Source: Coriobacteriaceae bacterium
GTDB lineage: Bacteria > Actinomycetota > Coriobacteriia > Coriobacteriales > UMGS124
DNA length: 29,816 nucleotides
Reading direction: 5' to 3'
NCBI GenBank assembly: GCA_019421015.1
Contig: JAHZGC010000021.1
Span: 39,067-68,882, forward strand
Shown: piece after piece, positions 6,470-14,732 of the stretch
Numbering within the stretch: the first letter of the stretch is position 1
How the letters are laid out: each line of letters opens with the position of its first letter
Program-made: the position numbers and the translations under genes
The notes under the pieces: model-generated
What the model was told of the DNA's origin: nothing
The model's input: the letters and a program-made list of their open reading frames with translations, nothing else
Databases searched by the model: none

Positions 6470-8536
6470 ATGGGCGCACCCGCAACCGACAAGGTGAGAA
6501 ACGTCGTGCTTGTAGGCCAGGGAGGCGTAGGCAAGACTTCCCTCGCAGAAGCGATGCTGCACCTCTCCGGTAAAACCACCCGCCTCGGAGGCCATGCCGG
6601 CTCCAAGCCCACCCTCGACTTCGACCCCGAAGAAACCAAGCGCAACTTCTCCATCTCGACGTCCATCGCCCCCATCGAGCACAACGGCGTGAAGATCAAC
6701 ATCCTCGACGCCCCCTGCTACCCCGACTTCATAGGCGACGCCTACGCCGCCCTTTCCGTCGCCGAGACGGCCCTGTTCGTGATCGACGCGGCCGAGGGGC
6801 CCCAGCCCACCACCGTCAAGCTGTGGTACGCGGCCGAAGACCTTCCCCTGGCCCGCGCCGTGTTTGTGAACCGCATCGACAAGGAGAACACCGACTTCGA
6901 CACCACCATGGCCATGCTCGAGGACCGCTTCGGCAACCGCCTTGGCTGCGTGAGCATCCCCATGGGCGAGGGCGCCTCGTTCAAAGGCATCATCGACGTC
7001 CTGCGCATGAAGGCGCGCTCCTACGACGACAACGGCTCCGAGACCGTGACCGACATCCCCGCCGAGTACATGGAGGCGGCCGAGAACGCGCGCGAGCGCC
7101 TCTGCGACCTGGTCGCCGAGGCCGACGACGAGCTCATGGAGAAGTACCTGGAGGGCGAGCCGCTGACCCAGGAGGAGATCGAGTCACTGCTCGGCAAGGC
7201 CATCGCCAACCGCCTCTTCGTGCCCGTCTACGTGGGCGCAGCCGTGAAGGAGGAGGGCGTGGGCATCTTACTCGACGACATCGTGGCCTACTTCCCCTCC
7301 CCCACCGACTACGGCGAGATGCCCCTCACCGACGGCACGATGCTCAAGATCAGCTCCTCCGACGAACGCCCCGTGGCCTTCGTGTTCAAGACGTTGAACG
7401 ACCCGCAGTCCGGGCGCCTCTCCTTCCTCAAGGTCCTGGCGGGCACCCTCACCCCCGGCCTCGAGCTCATCGACGCCCGCACCCAGAAGCATGAGCGCAT
7501 CGGCCACCTGTACCTCATGTGCGGCCGCGAGACGACCGACGTCAACCGTGCCCTGGCCGGCGACATCATCGTGGTCCCCAAACTCGACGCCGCCACCGGC
7601 GACACGCTGTCGGCCACGGGCAAGGTGGAGGCCCAGGCGTTCCGCTTCAACAACTCCCTCTACCAGATCGCCATCCGCGCCAAGAACCGCAACGAGGAGG
7701 ACAAGCTCTCCGCCTTCCTCGAGAAGGCCGTGGACGCCGACCCGACCATCGCGGTCACCCGTAACGAGGAGACCCACCAGACGGTCATCTCGGCCGTGGG
7801 CGAGGCCCAGGTGAGCGTGCTGCTCAACCGCCTGGGCGAGCGCACCGGCGTCGAGGCCGTCCTCGAGCCGCTTCGCATCCCCTACCGCGAGACCATCCGC
7901 AAGGCCGCCTCTGCCCAAGGCCGCCACAAGAAGCAGACCGGCGGCGCCGGCCAGTTCGGCGACTGCTGGCTGCGCGTCGAGCCCAACCCCGGCGAGGGCT
8001 ACGAGTTCCTCGACGAGATCGTGGGCGGCAAGATCCCGCGCCAGTACATCCCGGCGGTCGACAAGGGCGTCCAGGAGGCCATGGCCGAGGGCGTCATCGC
8101 CGGCTACCCCATGGTCGACGTCAAGGTCGCCTGCTACGACGGTTCCTACCACCCCGTGGACTCCAACGAGATGGCCTTCAAGACCGCAGCGCGCATCGGC
8201 TTCCGCAACGCCGTGGAGCACGCCGAGGCTGTGATCCTGGAGCCCATGGCCGACATGGTCATCACGGTGCCCGACTCCTATGCCGGATCCATCATGGGCG
8301 ACATCTCGGCATGCCGCGGCCGCGTGACCGGCATGGACTCCGACGGCAAGGGCAACACCATCGTGCACGCCACCGCCCCCTACGCCGAGATCACCGACTA
8401 CGCCACGCGCCTGAGGTCGCTCTCCCGTGGCACCGGCGAATACACCTACGAGCTCAACGGCTACGAGCAGGTGCCCTACGACACCGCCAACGCCCTGGTC
8501 GAGGAGTACCGCCGCCAGCGCGCCGAGGGCAAGTAA
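6470..8536 (+). CDS. Elongation factor G-like GTPase (EF-G2 type)
   Basis: A 688-residue protein with the full EF-G domain order: GTP-binding domain (1-270), domain II (about 290-380), and domains III-V to the end. The P-loop GQGGVGKT is at 16-23. The later GTP motifs differ from standard EF-G: DAPC (80-83) replaces DTPG and NRID (134-137) replaces NKID. The switch-I segment (DPEETKRNFSIST) also departs from the usual RGITI motif. This matches the actinobacterial EF-G2 paralogue, not the main translocase. The Mycobacterium smegmatis member is reported, from memory, to bind GTP without ribosome-stimulated hydrolysis. Its role is unsettled; ribosome rescue or stress translation are ideas. The ATG follows TAGGAG by 6 bases. 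Confidence 0.92.
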   Translation: MGAPATDKVRNVVLVGQGGVGKTSLAEAMLHLSGKTTRLGGHAGSKPTLDFDPEETKRNFSISTSIAPIEHNGVKINILDAPCYPDFIGDAYAALSVAETALFVIDAAEGPQPTTVKLWYAAEDLPLARAVFVNRIDKENTDFDTTMAMLEDRFGNRLGCVSIPMGEGASFKGIIDVLRMKARSYDDNGSETVTDIPAEYMEAAENARERLCDLVAEADDELMEKYLEGEPLTQEEIESLLGKAIANRLFVPVYVGAAVKEEGVGILLDDIVAYFPSPTDYGEMPLTDGTMLKISSSDERPVAFVFKTLNDPQSGRLSFLKVLAGTLTPGLELIDARTQKHERIGHLYLMCGRETTDVNRALAGDIIVVPKLDAATGDTLSATGKVEAQAFRFNNSLYQIAIRAKNRNEEDKLSAFLEKAVDADPTIAVTRNEETHQTVISAVGEAQVSVLLNRLGERTGVEAVLEPLRIPYRETIRKAASAQGRHKKQTGGAGQFGDCWLRVEPNPGEGYEFLDEIVGGKIPRQYIPAVDKGVQEAMAEGVIAGYPMVDVKVACYDGSYHPVDSNEMAFKTAARIGFRNAVEHAEAVILEPMADMVITVPDSYAGSIMGDISACRGRVTGMDSDGKGNTIVHATAPYAEITDYATRLRSLSRGTGEYTYELNGYEQVPYDTANALVEEYRRQRAEGK

Positions 8537-8558
8537 CGCAAGACAACGCTATGCTCTT

Positions 8559-8596
8559 GGGCGCGGGGCTCCGTCGCACGGCGGGGTCCCGCGCCC
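8559..8596 (+). terminator. Long GC-rich hairpin between the EF-G-like gene and ppx
   Basis: A 15-bp stem (two G-T pairs): GGGCGCGGGGCTCCG at 8559-8573, loop of 8, CGGGGTCCCGCGCCC at 8582-8596. It lies 22 bases after the EF-G-like stop and 28 bases before ppx. It lacks a U-tract, so it may be a weak or factor-aided terminator, or an RNA-processing site between the two genes. Confidence 0.55.
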
Positions 8597-8624
8597 CCGT
8601 TACGAAGGCGGGGCACACATCCCC

Positions 8625-9557
8625 ATGCTCTACGGCATCATCGACATCGGCTCGAACACCGTCCGGCTCACCGTGTACGAGGCCGACCCCGCAACGGGCG
8701 GCTTCTCGACCCTCTTCAAGCTCAAGACCATGGCAGGCCTCGTCAGCTATATCGACAAGAGGAGCGGCCGCATGGAGGAGGCGGGGGTGCGCAAGCTCGT
8801 GGAGGTGCTGCAGGAGTACCTGGCCTGCACGGCGCACTTCAAACAGCTCCGCGGGCCCTATGCCTTCGCCACCGCGGGCGTACGCAACGCCAAGAACGCC
8901 AAGGAGGTCATCGCCCGCGTCCGCGAGACCTGCGGCCTCGAGGTCGACCTGGTGTCGGGACGCGAGGAAGCACGGCTCGGCTACATCGGCGCCATGCGGC
9001 AAAGCGCGCTGACCCGCGGCGTCCAGATCGACGTCGGCGGCGGCTCCACCGAGGTGAGCGTCTTTGAGAACGGGGCGATCCTGCATTCCCACAGCATCCC
9101 CGAGGGATCGCTCTCGCTGTTCTCCTCCCAGGTCCACGACCTGCTGCCGACGCCCTGCGAGGCCGACCGCATCCGCTCCATCGTAAGGGAGGAGCTGCGG
9201 TCGGTCGAGGGCTTGAGGGGCTTCTCGGCCCCCGTCGCCTCGGGGACCGGCGGAAGCGTGCGCGCCGTGGCCCGCCTGCGCGACGCATGGGCCCCCGACC
9301 CGGCCGCCGCGCCCGGCCGCCTCACATGCGCCCAGATGGACGCCGTGACGAAGCGCGTGTTCTACGACCCGCACGGCAGTATGCGAGACATCTTGCGCAT
9401 CGCCCCCGAGCGGGCCCACACTTGCATTCCGGGCCTGCTCGTCGCGCGCGAGGTGCTTGAGCTCTTTGGCACGTCGGAGCTCGAAGTCCACGACTTCGGG
9501 GTCAGGGAGGGGTATCTGCTCTCCAAAGTCCTCAAGCCGAGCCGCACCCAAAGGTAA
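8625..9557 (+). CDS. ppx: Exopolyphosphatase / pppGpp phosphatase family (Ppx/GppA)
   Basis: A 310-residue actin-like phosphatase, the short form common in Actinobacteria. It removes terminal phosphate from polyphosphate and possibly pppGpp. Motifs: phosphate-1 loop IDIGSNTVRL at 6-15, DVGGGSTEV at 136-144, and SGTGGSVRAVARL further on. E. coli-type C-terminal HD-like domains are absent, as in other short Ppx. The start ATG 8625-8627 has only a weak upstream site (GAAGG, 17 bases away), so translation may be low. ppk1 begins 12 bases after the stop, a typical antagonist pair that sets cellular polyphosphate. Confidence 0.92.
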   Translation: MLYGIIDIGSNTVRLTVYEADPATGGFSTLFKLKTMAGLVSYIDKRSGRMEEAGVRKLVEVLQEYLACTAHFKQLRGPYAFATAGVRNAKNAKEVIARVRETCGLEVDLVSGREEARLGYIGAMRQSALTRGVQIDVGGGSTEVSVFENGAILHSHSIPEGSLSLFSSQVHDLLPTPCEADRIRSIVREELRSVEGLRGFSAPVASGTGGSVRAVARLRDAWAPDPAAAPGRLTCAQMDAVTKRVFYDPHGSMRDILRIAPERAHTCIPGLLVAREVLELFGTSELEVHDFGVREGYLLSKVLKPSRTQR

Positions 9558-9569
9558 GGAAGGATCGCC

Positions 9570-12236
9570 ATGGCAACCAAGCAAACGGCCGCCGTCCCGA
9601 CGGCTCCCGACGAAACCGGCAAGAAGAAGACCTACGACTTCACCTACACGCAGAACCGCGAGCTCTCGTGGCTCCAGTTCGACAACCGCGTCCTCGACGA
9701 GGCCTGCGACGAGAGCATCCCCCTGCTCGAGCGCCTCAAGATGGCGTCGATCTTCGAGTCGAACCTCGACGAGTTCGTGATGATCCGCATGGGCAGCCTG
9801 AGCGAGCTCGCCTCCCTCAAGCGGACGCCCGTCGACAACAAGTCGAACCAGACGCCGGACCAGCAGCTCACCGCCATATACGCCTCGCTGCCGCCGCTCA
9901 TCCGCCGCCACGACGAGGCGGTCCGCTCCCTTGAAGACGCCCTGGCCGAGGTGGGGATCCAGCGGGTCGGCTGGGAGGAGTACACGCCCCAGGACGTGTC
10001 GGCGGTCGAGAACTTCTTTGACGACATGGTGCTCCCGGTGACCTCCCCCCAGATCATCGACCCGCGCCATCCCTTCCCCAACCTGCGAAACGACGCTTTG
10101 TACTGCGTCTTTAACCTTGCAGACTCCAAAGAGGCGGGCCTTCTCGGCATGATCGAGGTGCCCCCCAACCTGCCGCGCGTCGTGGAGCTCGCCAAGTCGT
10201 CGCGCGTCTTTCGCTACACCCTTATCGAAGACGTCATCCTCGCCTGCGCCACCGAGCTCTTCGGCGACTACCACACCTCCCAACGCGCAGTCATCAGGGT
10301 CACCCGCAACGCCGACATCGACCCCGACGAGGGCACGTTCGACATGGAGGAGGACTACCGGCAGCACATCAAGAAGGTCCTCAAGAAGCGCATGCGGCTC
10401 AACCCCGTGCGCCTCGAGGTCCAAGGCGCCTTTGGCAAGGCCCTCGTCAAACGGATGCGCAAGGCCCTGGGCCTCGGCGAGCAGCAGGTCTTCTCGGTGG
10501 GCACCCCCATGCGCATGGGCGAGTACGTCTTTGGCCTCGAGGGGCAGGTCTCCCCGGCCTTGGCAAGCGAGCTGACCTACCCGCCGTTCTCCCCCCAGCC
10601 CCCGGCCAGCGTGAACCCCGACCTGCCCATGCACGAGCAGATCAAGGACCACGACATCCTCCTCTACTACCCCTACGAGTCGATGGAGCCGTTCCTGCGC
10701 CTGCTCCACGAGTCGGCCCAGGACCCCGACGTCATGCAGATCAAGATCACGCTCTACCGCGTGGCCAAGAAGTCGCGCCTGTGCGAGTCGCTCATCGCCG
10801 CGGCGGAGAACGGCGTGGATGTGACGGTGGTCATGGAGCTGCGGGCGCGCTTCGACGAGGAGAACAACATCGAGTGGGCCGAGCGGCTCAGCGACGCCGG
10901 TTGCACGGTGCTCTACGGTTCGGCCGGCTTCAAGGTCCACTCTAAGATCTGCCAGATCACCCGGCGCTCCAACGGCGAGGTGGTGCGCATCACGCAGCTC
11001 GGCACCGGCAACTACAACGAGAAGACCGCGGCGCTGTACTGCGACTACTCCTATATGACGGCCGACCCGCGCATCGGCGAGGACGCGAACCGCTTCTTCC
11101 GCAACATGCAGATCGGCAACCTGCGGGGAGAGTACAACTACCTGGGCGTGGCCCCGATGAGCCTCAAGCCCCTCATCATGCGCGGCCTCAACCGCGAGAT
11201 CGCAAAGGCCCGCGCCGGCGAGGAGGCCTACGTCTGCTTCAAGATGAACTCCCTCACCGACCGCGAGGTCATCGACAAGCTCTCGGAGGCGAGCTGCGCG
11301 GGCGTCAAGGTCGACCTCATCATCCGCGGCATCTCGTGCCTGCTTCCAGGGGTGCCGGGCAAGACCGAGAACATCTCGATCCGCTGCATCGTGGGCCGCA
11401 TGCTCGAGCACGCCCGCGTCTACATGTTCGGCACCGAGCGCGACACGGTCTACCTCTCCTCGGCCGACATGATGACCCGCAACACCGAGCACCGCGTCGA
11501 GATCGCCTACCCCCTGCTCGAGCCCGAGACCCGCGCCCAGGTGGCCGCCGACATCCAGGTGCAGCTCGACGACAACGTCAAGGCCCGCATCCTCGGGTCC
11601 GACGGCAGCTATTCCCGCGTGCCCGTCGAGGCGGGAGAGGCCCTGGTGAACTCGCAGCTCTTCTTCATGCGCCGAGCCATCAAGGCCGCAGACGAGCTCA
11701 ACAGCCGCCTTGCCAAAGAGGAGCGGCGGGCCCGGCTGCGCCCCATCCCCGCCGGCCCCGCCCCTTCTGCATCCGGCACCCAGGAGTTCGCAGACGTGCC
11801 GGTCGAGGAGGCCCTCCCCGACGAGCAGCCGCCCGTCGCCGGGGAGAAGGCCGAACAGGCAGCCGCGAGCGAGCCCAAGACCATCGGCGCCGTGCAACCC
11901 GCGGTGGTCGAGCTCGTAGAGGAGCAGCTCGAGCAGGAAGGCATGGCTCAGGGGGAGGCCGTGCAGGCGGTGAGCGACGCCCCCGACGCCGTGGGGACCT
12001 CCCCCGCTCCGGCCGCGACGGCCGAAGCGCAGACCGCGACACAGCCCGCAGCGACGGAACCAGTGTCGGTGGAGGCGACCACGCTGCCCCCCAAGGGCGA
12101 CGACTCCCCCGGGAAAGCGCCCGACATGGACCGCTCGCTCGCGCTCATGGTCAAGCAGAATGGCAGAAGAGCCACCGGCTGGGCGCTCATCAAGATGGGG
12201 TTTGCGATACTATTGGGCAAAAAGCCCGGCAAGTAG
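9570..12236 (+). CDS. ppk1: Polyphosphate kinase 1 with a long C-terminal tail
   Basis: Makes polyphosphate from ATP through a phospho-histidine. The core (about residues 20-715) has the N-terminal NRELSWLQFDNRVLDEA, then KITLYRVAKKS, VTVVMELRARFDEENNI, and the phospho-His457 in FKVHSK with GTGNYNEKTAALY. The second conserved histidine is His614 in LEHARVYMF. Their spacing of 157 equals that of E. coli H435 and H592. Unlike the usual length of about 700, residues 716-888 add a low-complexity Ala/Pro/Glu linker and a basic-hydrophobic end (GWALIKMGFAILLGKK). The ATG follows AAGGAAGG by 6 bases. It is co-transcribed with ppx by spacing. Confidence 0.96.
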   Translation: MATKQTAAVPTAPDETGKKKTYDFTYTQNRELSWLQFDNRVLDEACDESIPLLERLKMASIFESNLDEFVMIRMGSLSELASLKRTPVDNKSNQTPDQQLTAIYASLPPLIRRHDEAVRSLEDALAEVGIQRVGWEEYTPQDVSAVENFFDDMVLPVTSPQIIDPRHPFPNLRNDALYCVFNLADSKEAGLLGMIEVPPNLPRVVELAKSSRVFRYTLIEDVILACATELFGDYHTSQRAVIRVTRNADIDPDEGTFDMEEDYRQHIKKVLKKRMRLNPVRLEVQGAFGKALVKRMRKALGLGEQQVFSVGTPMRMGEYVFGLEGQVSPALASELTYPPFSPQPPASVNPDLPMHEQIKDHDILLYYPYESMEPFLRLLHESAQDPDVMQIKITLYRVAKKSRLCESLIAAAENGVDVTVVMELRARFDEENNIEWAERLSDAGCTVLYGSAGFKVHSKICQITRRSNGEVVRITQLGTGNYNEKTAALYCDYSYMTADPRIGEDANRFFRNMQIGNLRGEYNYLGVAPMSLKPLIMRGLNREIAKARAGEEAYVCFKMNSLTDREVIDKLSEASCAGVKVDLIIRGISCLLPGVPGKTENISIRCIVGRMLEHARVYMFGTERDTVYLSSADMMTRNTEHRVEIAYPLLEPETRAQVAADIQVQLDDNVKARILGSDGSYSRVPVEAGEALVNSQLFFMRRAIKAADELNSRLAKEERRARLRPIPAGPAPSASGTQEFADVPVEEALPDEQPPVAGEKAEQAAASEPKTIGAVQPAVVELVEEQLEQEGMAQGEAVQAVSDAPDAVGTSPAPAATAEAQTATQPAATEPVSVEATTLPPKGDDSPGKAPDMDRSLALMVKQNGRRATGWALIKMGFAILLGKKPGK

Positions 12237-12275
12237 ACAGCGGCCGGATCCGATCCGATAAGACCAGGGGTGCCC

Positions 12276-13595
12276 ATGCAGATATCTATAGAGTCGATGG
12301 CTTACGGCGCCGACGCCGTCGGCCACATCGACGGCAAGGCCGTCTTCGTTGCCGGCGGCGTGCCGGGCGACGTCGTCGAGGCCGAGGTCGTCTCCGACGG
12401 CAAGAACTTCTCGCGAGCGCGGGTCACCCGGGTGCTCGAGGCGTCGCCCGACCGCGTGCCCTCACGCTGCCCCTACGCGGAGGTCTGCGGCGGCTGTCCC
12501 TGGTCGAACATGGCCTACGAGGCCCAGCTGCGCGCCAAGCACAAGAACGTCTGCGATGCCCTGGAGCGCATCGGGAAGTTCTCGGCGGAGGAGGTCTCGC
12601 GCCTGGTGGCCCCCATCGAGGCGCCGGGCGATCCCTGGGGGTATCGCAACAAGGTGGAGCTCGCGGTGACCTCCGGGCCGCGCGGCCTCTCCCTGGGCAT
12701 GCACGGGCGCTTCGACGCGTCGGCCGTGGTGCCCGTCGACCGCTGCCTGCTGCTCCCCCGCCCCCAGCAGAAGCTGCCCCGGTCGGTCTCGGGAGCCCTC
12801 AAGTTCTTGGGCGGCTCGCGCGAGCTCGGCTTGGAGCGCGTGGGGATGCGCGTGAGCGAGCGCACGGGCCAGGTCGAGGTCGCGCTCTGGACCGACCCGG
12901 CCGCCTTCCCCCGCAACGAGGTCGCCAAGGTGCTCTCGGACGCCGCGCACCCGACCTCCACGGTGCGCGTGCTGGTCAAAGAGAAAGGGGGCGCGCGCAA
13001 GATCGCCGGCATCGAACGCCTCGACGGCTACGGGACCTGGGAGGAGCGCATCGCCGACGGCACCATGCGCGTGAGCGCCCCGTCGTTCTTCCAGGTCAAC
13101 ACCGCCGGCGCCGACCGGCTGGTCGAACTCGTCCTCGAGGGCCTCGCCTTGAGCGGGGAGGAGGTGGCGGCCGACCTGTACTGCGGCGCCGGCACCTTCA
13201 CGCTGCCGTTGGCCCGCAGGCTCGACTCCGTGATCGCCATCGAGAGCTACGGGCCCGCCGTGCGCGACCTCAACAGGAACCTGGCCAACCAGCACCTCGA
13301 GGACGCCGTGGAGGCCGTCGGCGACGATGCCGAGCGCCAGCTCGACGTCGTGGAGGACGTCGACGTCGTCGTCGTCGACCCGCCGCGGGCCGGCCTCGAC
13401 CGCAGCGTCGTCGAGGCCCTCTCGGCAAGCCCGGCGCGCACGGTGGCCTACGTGTCGTGCGACCCCGCCACCCTCGCCCGCGACCTGGCCGCCTTCGTCG
13501 AGGTCGGCAGCCTCAGACCGACGCGGATCACGCCCGTCGACCTGTTCCCCCAGACCTACCATGTGGAGAACGTCACTATCCTGCAGCGCCTGTAA
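12276..13595 (+). CDS. 23S rRNA (uracil-C5) methyltransferase, RlmD/TrmA family
   Basis: A 439-residue class I SAM-dependent RNA methyltransferase that puts a methyl on C5 of a uridine in 23S rRNA (or possibly tRNA). Domains: TRAM (1-58), a [4Fe-4S] cluster with Cys65, Cys71, Cys74 and Cys157 (spacing as in E. coli RlmD), then the Rossmann methyltransferase with ADLYCGAGTFTLPLA and VVVDPPRAGLD. The catalytic Cys395 lies in YVSCDPATLARD. All are intact. I chose ATG 12276, 5 bases after AGGGG; the in-frame GTG at 12270 overlaps that site. It follows ppk1 by 39 bases. RlmD, RlmCD or TrmFO-like target choice cannot be read from sequence. Confidence 0.93.
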   Translation: MQISIESMAYGADAVGHIDGKAVFVAGGVPGDVVEAEVVSDGKNFSRARVTRVLEASPDRVPSRCPYAEVCGGCPWSNMAYEAQLRAKHKNVCDALERIGKFSAEEVSRLVAPIEAPGDPWGYRNKVELAVTSGPRGLSLGMHGRFDASAVVPVDRCLLLPRPQQKLPRSVSGALKFLGGSRELGLERVGMRVSERTGQVEVALWTDPAAFPRNEVAKVLSDAAHPTSTVRVLVKEKGGARKIAGIERLDGYGTWEERIADGTMRVSAPSFFQVNTAGADRLVELVLEGLALSGEEVAADLYCGAGTFTLPLARRLDSVIAIESYGPAVRDLNRNLANQHLEDAVEAVGDDAERQLDVVEDVDVVVVDPPRAGLDRSVVEALSASPARTVAYVSCDPATLARDLAAFVEVGSLRPTRITPVDLFPQTYHVENVTILQRL

Positions 13596-13611
13596 AGGAG
13601 GCTCCCGCACC

Positions 13612-14166
13612 ATGGCGAACGTCGCCGTACTGCTTGCCGACGGGTTCGAGACCGTCGAGGCCCTGACCGTTGCCGACGTGCTGCGGCGGGCCGGCATCAA
13701 GACGCGTCTCGTGTCCGTCATGGGGACGACGCACGTCATCACCGGCCAGCAGATCCAGATCACAGCCGACAAGACCATCGACAGGCTGGACGCGTCCATC
13801 GTGTCATGCTACGTGGTCCCCGGCGGCATGCCCGCCATCAAACGCCTGCTCACCGACGAACGCGTCTGCGACCTTCTGGCCAACGCCATGGACAACCCCG
13901 ACGTCACGGTGGCCGCAAGCTGTGCGGGGCCCGTGCTCCTTGCCGAGCTCGGGCTGCTCGCCGACCGCCATGTGACGGTCTTTCCCGGCTGTGAGGACCT
14001 GTTCCCGCGCGAGTGCCTGGTCGACGAGCCGGTCGTGGTCGACGGCAACCTTATCACAGCGCGATCCACCGGCTGCTCCATGGAGTTCGCCGTCAAGCTC
14101 GTAGAGGTGCTCGCCGGCTCCGAGGCCACGCGCAAGGTGCTGAGCGGCCTGGGGGGCGCCCAATGA
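13612..14166 (+). CDS. DJ-1/PfpI family protein
   Basis: A 184-residue DJ-1/ThiJ/PfpI-fold protein, close to YajL in length. The nucleophilic Cys104 sits in AASCAGPVLLAE at the nucleophile elbow. Glu16 in the FETVEAL segment matches the conserved acid near that cysteine. Family members are proposed to be chaperones, deglycases or oxidative-stress proteins, and the reaction is debated. The ATG follows AAAGGAG by 9 bases. The stop overlaps the maf start by 4 bases (ATGA), so the two are translationally coupled. Confidence 0.9.
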   Translation: MANVAVLLADGFETVEALTVADVLRRAGIKTRLVSVMGTTHVITGQQIQITADKTIDRLDASIVSCYVVPGGMPAIKRLLTDERVCDLLANAMDNPDVTVAASCAGPVLLAELGLLADRHVTVFPGCEDLFPRECLVDEPVVVDGNLITARSTGCSMEFAVKLVEVLAGSEATRKVLSGLGGAQ

Positions 14167-14732
14167 TCCTCGCCTCCCAATCGCCGCGCCGTCGCCAGAT
14201 CCTTGAGGAGGCGGGCTTCGAGTTCCGCACATTGCCCTCGTCGTTCGACGAGAGCCGCATCGAGGAACGCGACCCCCGCAGGCTCGTGCTGCACCTGGCG
14301 GCCGGCAAGGCATCTGACGTCTGCGACCAAGCCGAGGCCGGAGAGATCGTGATCGGCTCCGACACGGTGGTCGTGCTCGACGGTGCCGTGTTAGGCAAGC
14401 CCAAAGACGCCGGGGACGCCCGGAACATGCTGGAACGTCTCTCGGGCCGCACCCACAAGGTGCTCACCGCCGTGAGCCTGTGGCGCGACGGGCACGAGGC
14501 CGCCTCGTTCGTAGAGACGACCGCCGTGAGCTTCTGGCCCCTCTCCGCCGAAGAGATCGCCGCCTACGTGGCCACCGGGGAACCGCTCGACAAGGCGGGT
14601 GCCTACGGCATACAGGGCCGGGGAAGGCTGTTCGTCAAGGGTATCGAGGGCGACTTCTACAACGTGGTGGGCCTGCCCGTGGCACACCTTGCCCGCGAGC
14701 TCAGGCATCTCGGATTTTATGGCTCTCTCTAG
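14163..14732 (+). CDS. maf: Maf-family nucleoside triphosphate pyrophosphatase
   Basis: A 189-residue enzyme that hydrolyses dTTP/UTP or modified nucleotides to monophosphates, a housekeeping and septum-related function. Motifs: MILASQSPRRRQIL at the N-terminus, IVIGSDTVVVLDG, LGKPKDAGDARNMLERLSGRTH split over 105-125, and a Gly-rich GAYGIQGRG near the C-terminus. It starts inside the stop of the DJ-1 gene (ATGA). Its stop codon shares CTAG with the stop of the convergent glycosyltransferase, so the two genes overlap by 4 bases. Whether it is YhdE-like (dTTP) or YceF-like (m7GTP) is not certain; the QGRG wording favours the dTTP/UTP type. Confidence 0.93.
   Translation: MILASQSPRRRQILEEAGFEFRTLPSSFDESRIEERDPRRLVLHLAAGKASDVCDQAEAGEIVIGSDTVVVLDGAVLGKPKDAGDARNMLERLSGRTHKVLTAVSLWRDGHEAASFVETTAVSFWPLSAEEIAAYVATGEPLDKAGAYGIQGRGRLFVKGIEGDFYNVVGLPVAHLARELRHLGFYGSL

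Noticed and set aside
8454..11897. A 1147-codon open frame on the minus strand opposite ppx and ppk1
   Set aside because: Its translation is rich in Gly/Leu/Val/His/Asp in the style of an antisense frame of GC-rich genes and has no recognisable domain. The plus-strand genes explain the region.
11336..13666. A 776-codon Arg/Pro/Gly-rich open frame overlapping ppk1 and the methyltransferase
   Set aside because: It is a shifted frame over two well-supported genes; composition and lack of domains mark it as a shadow.
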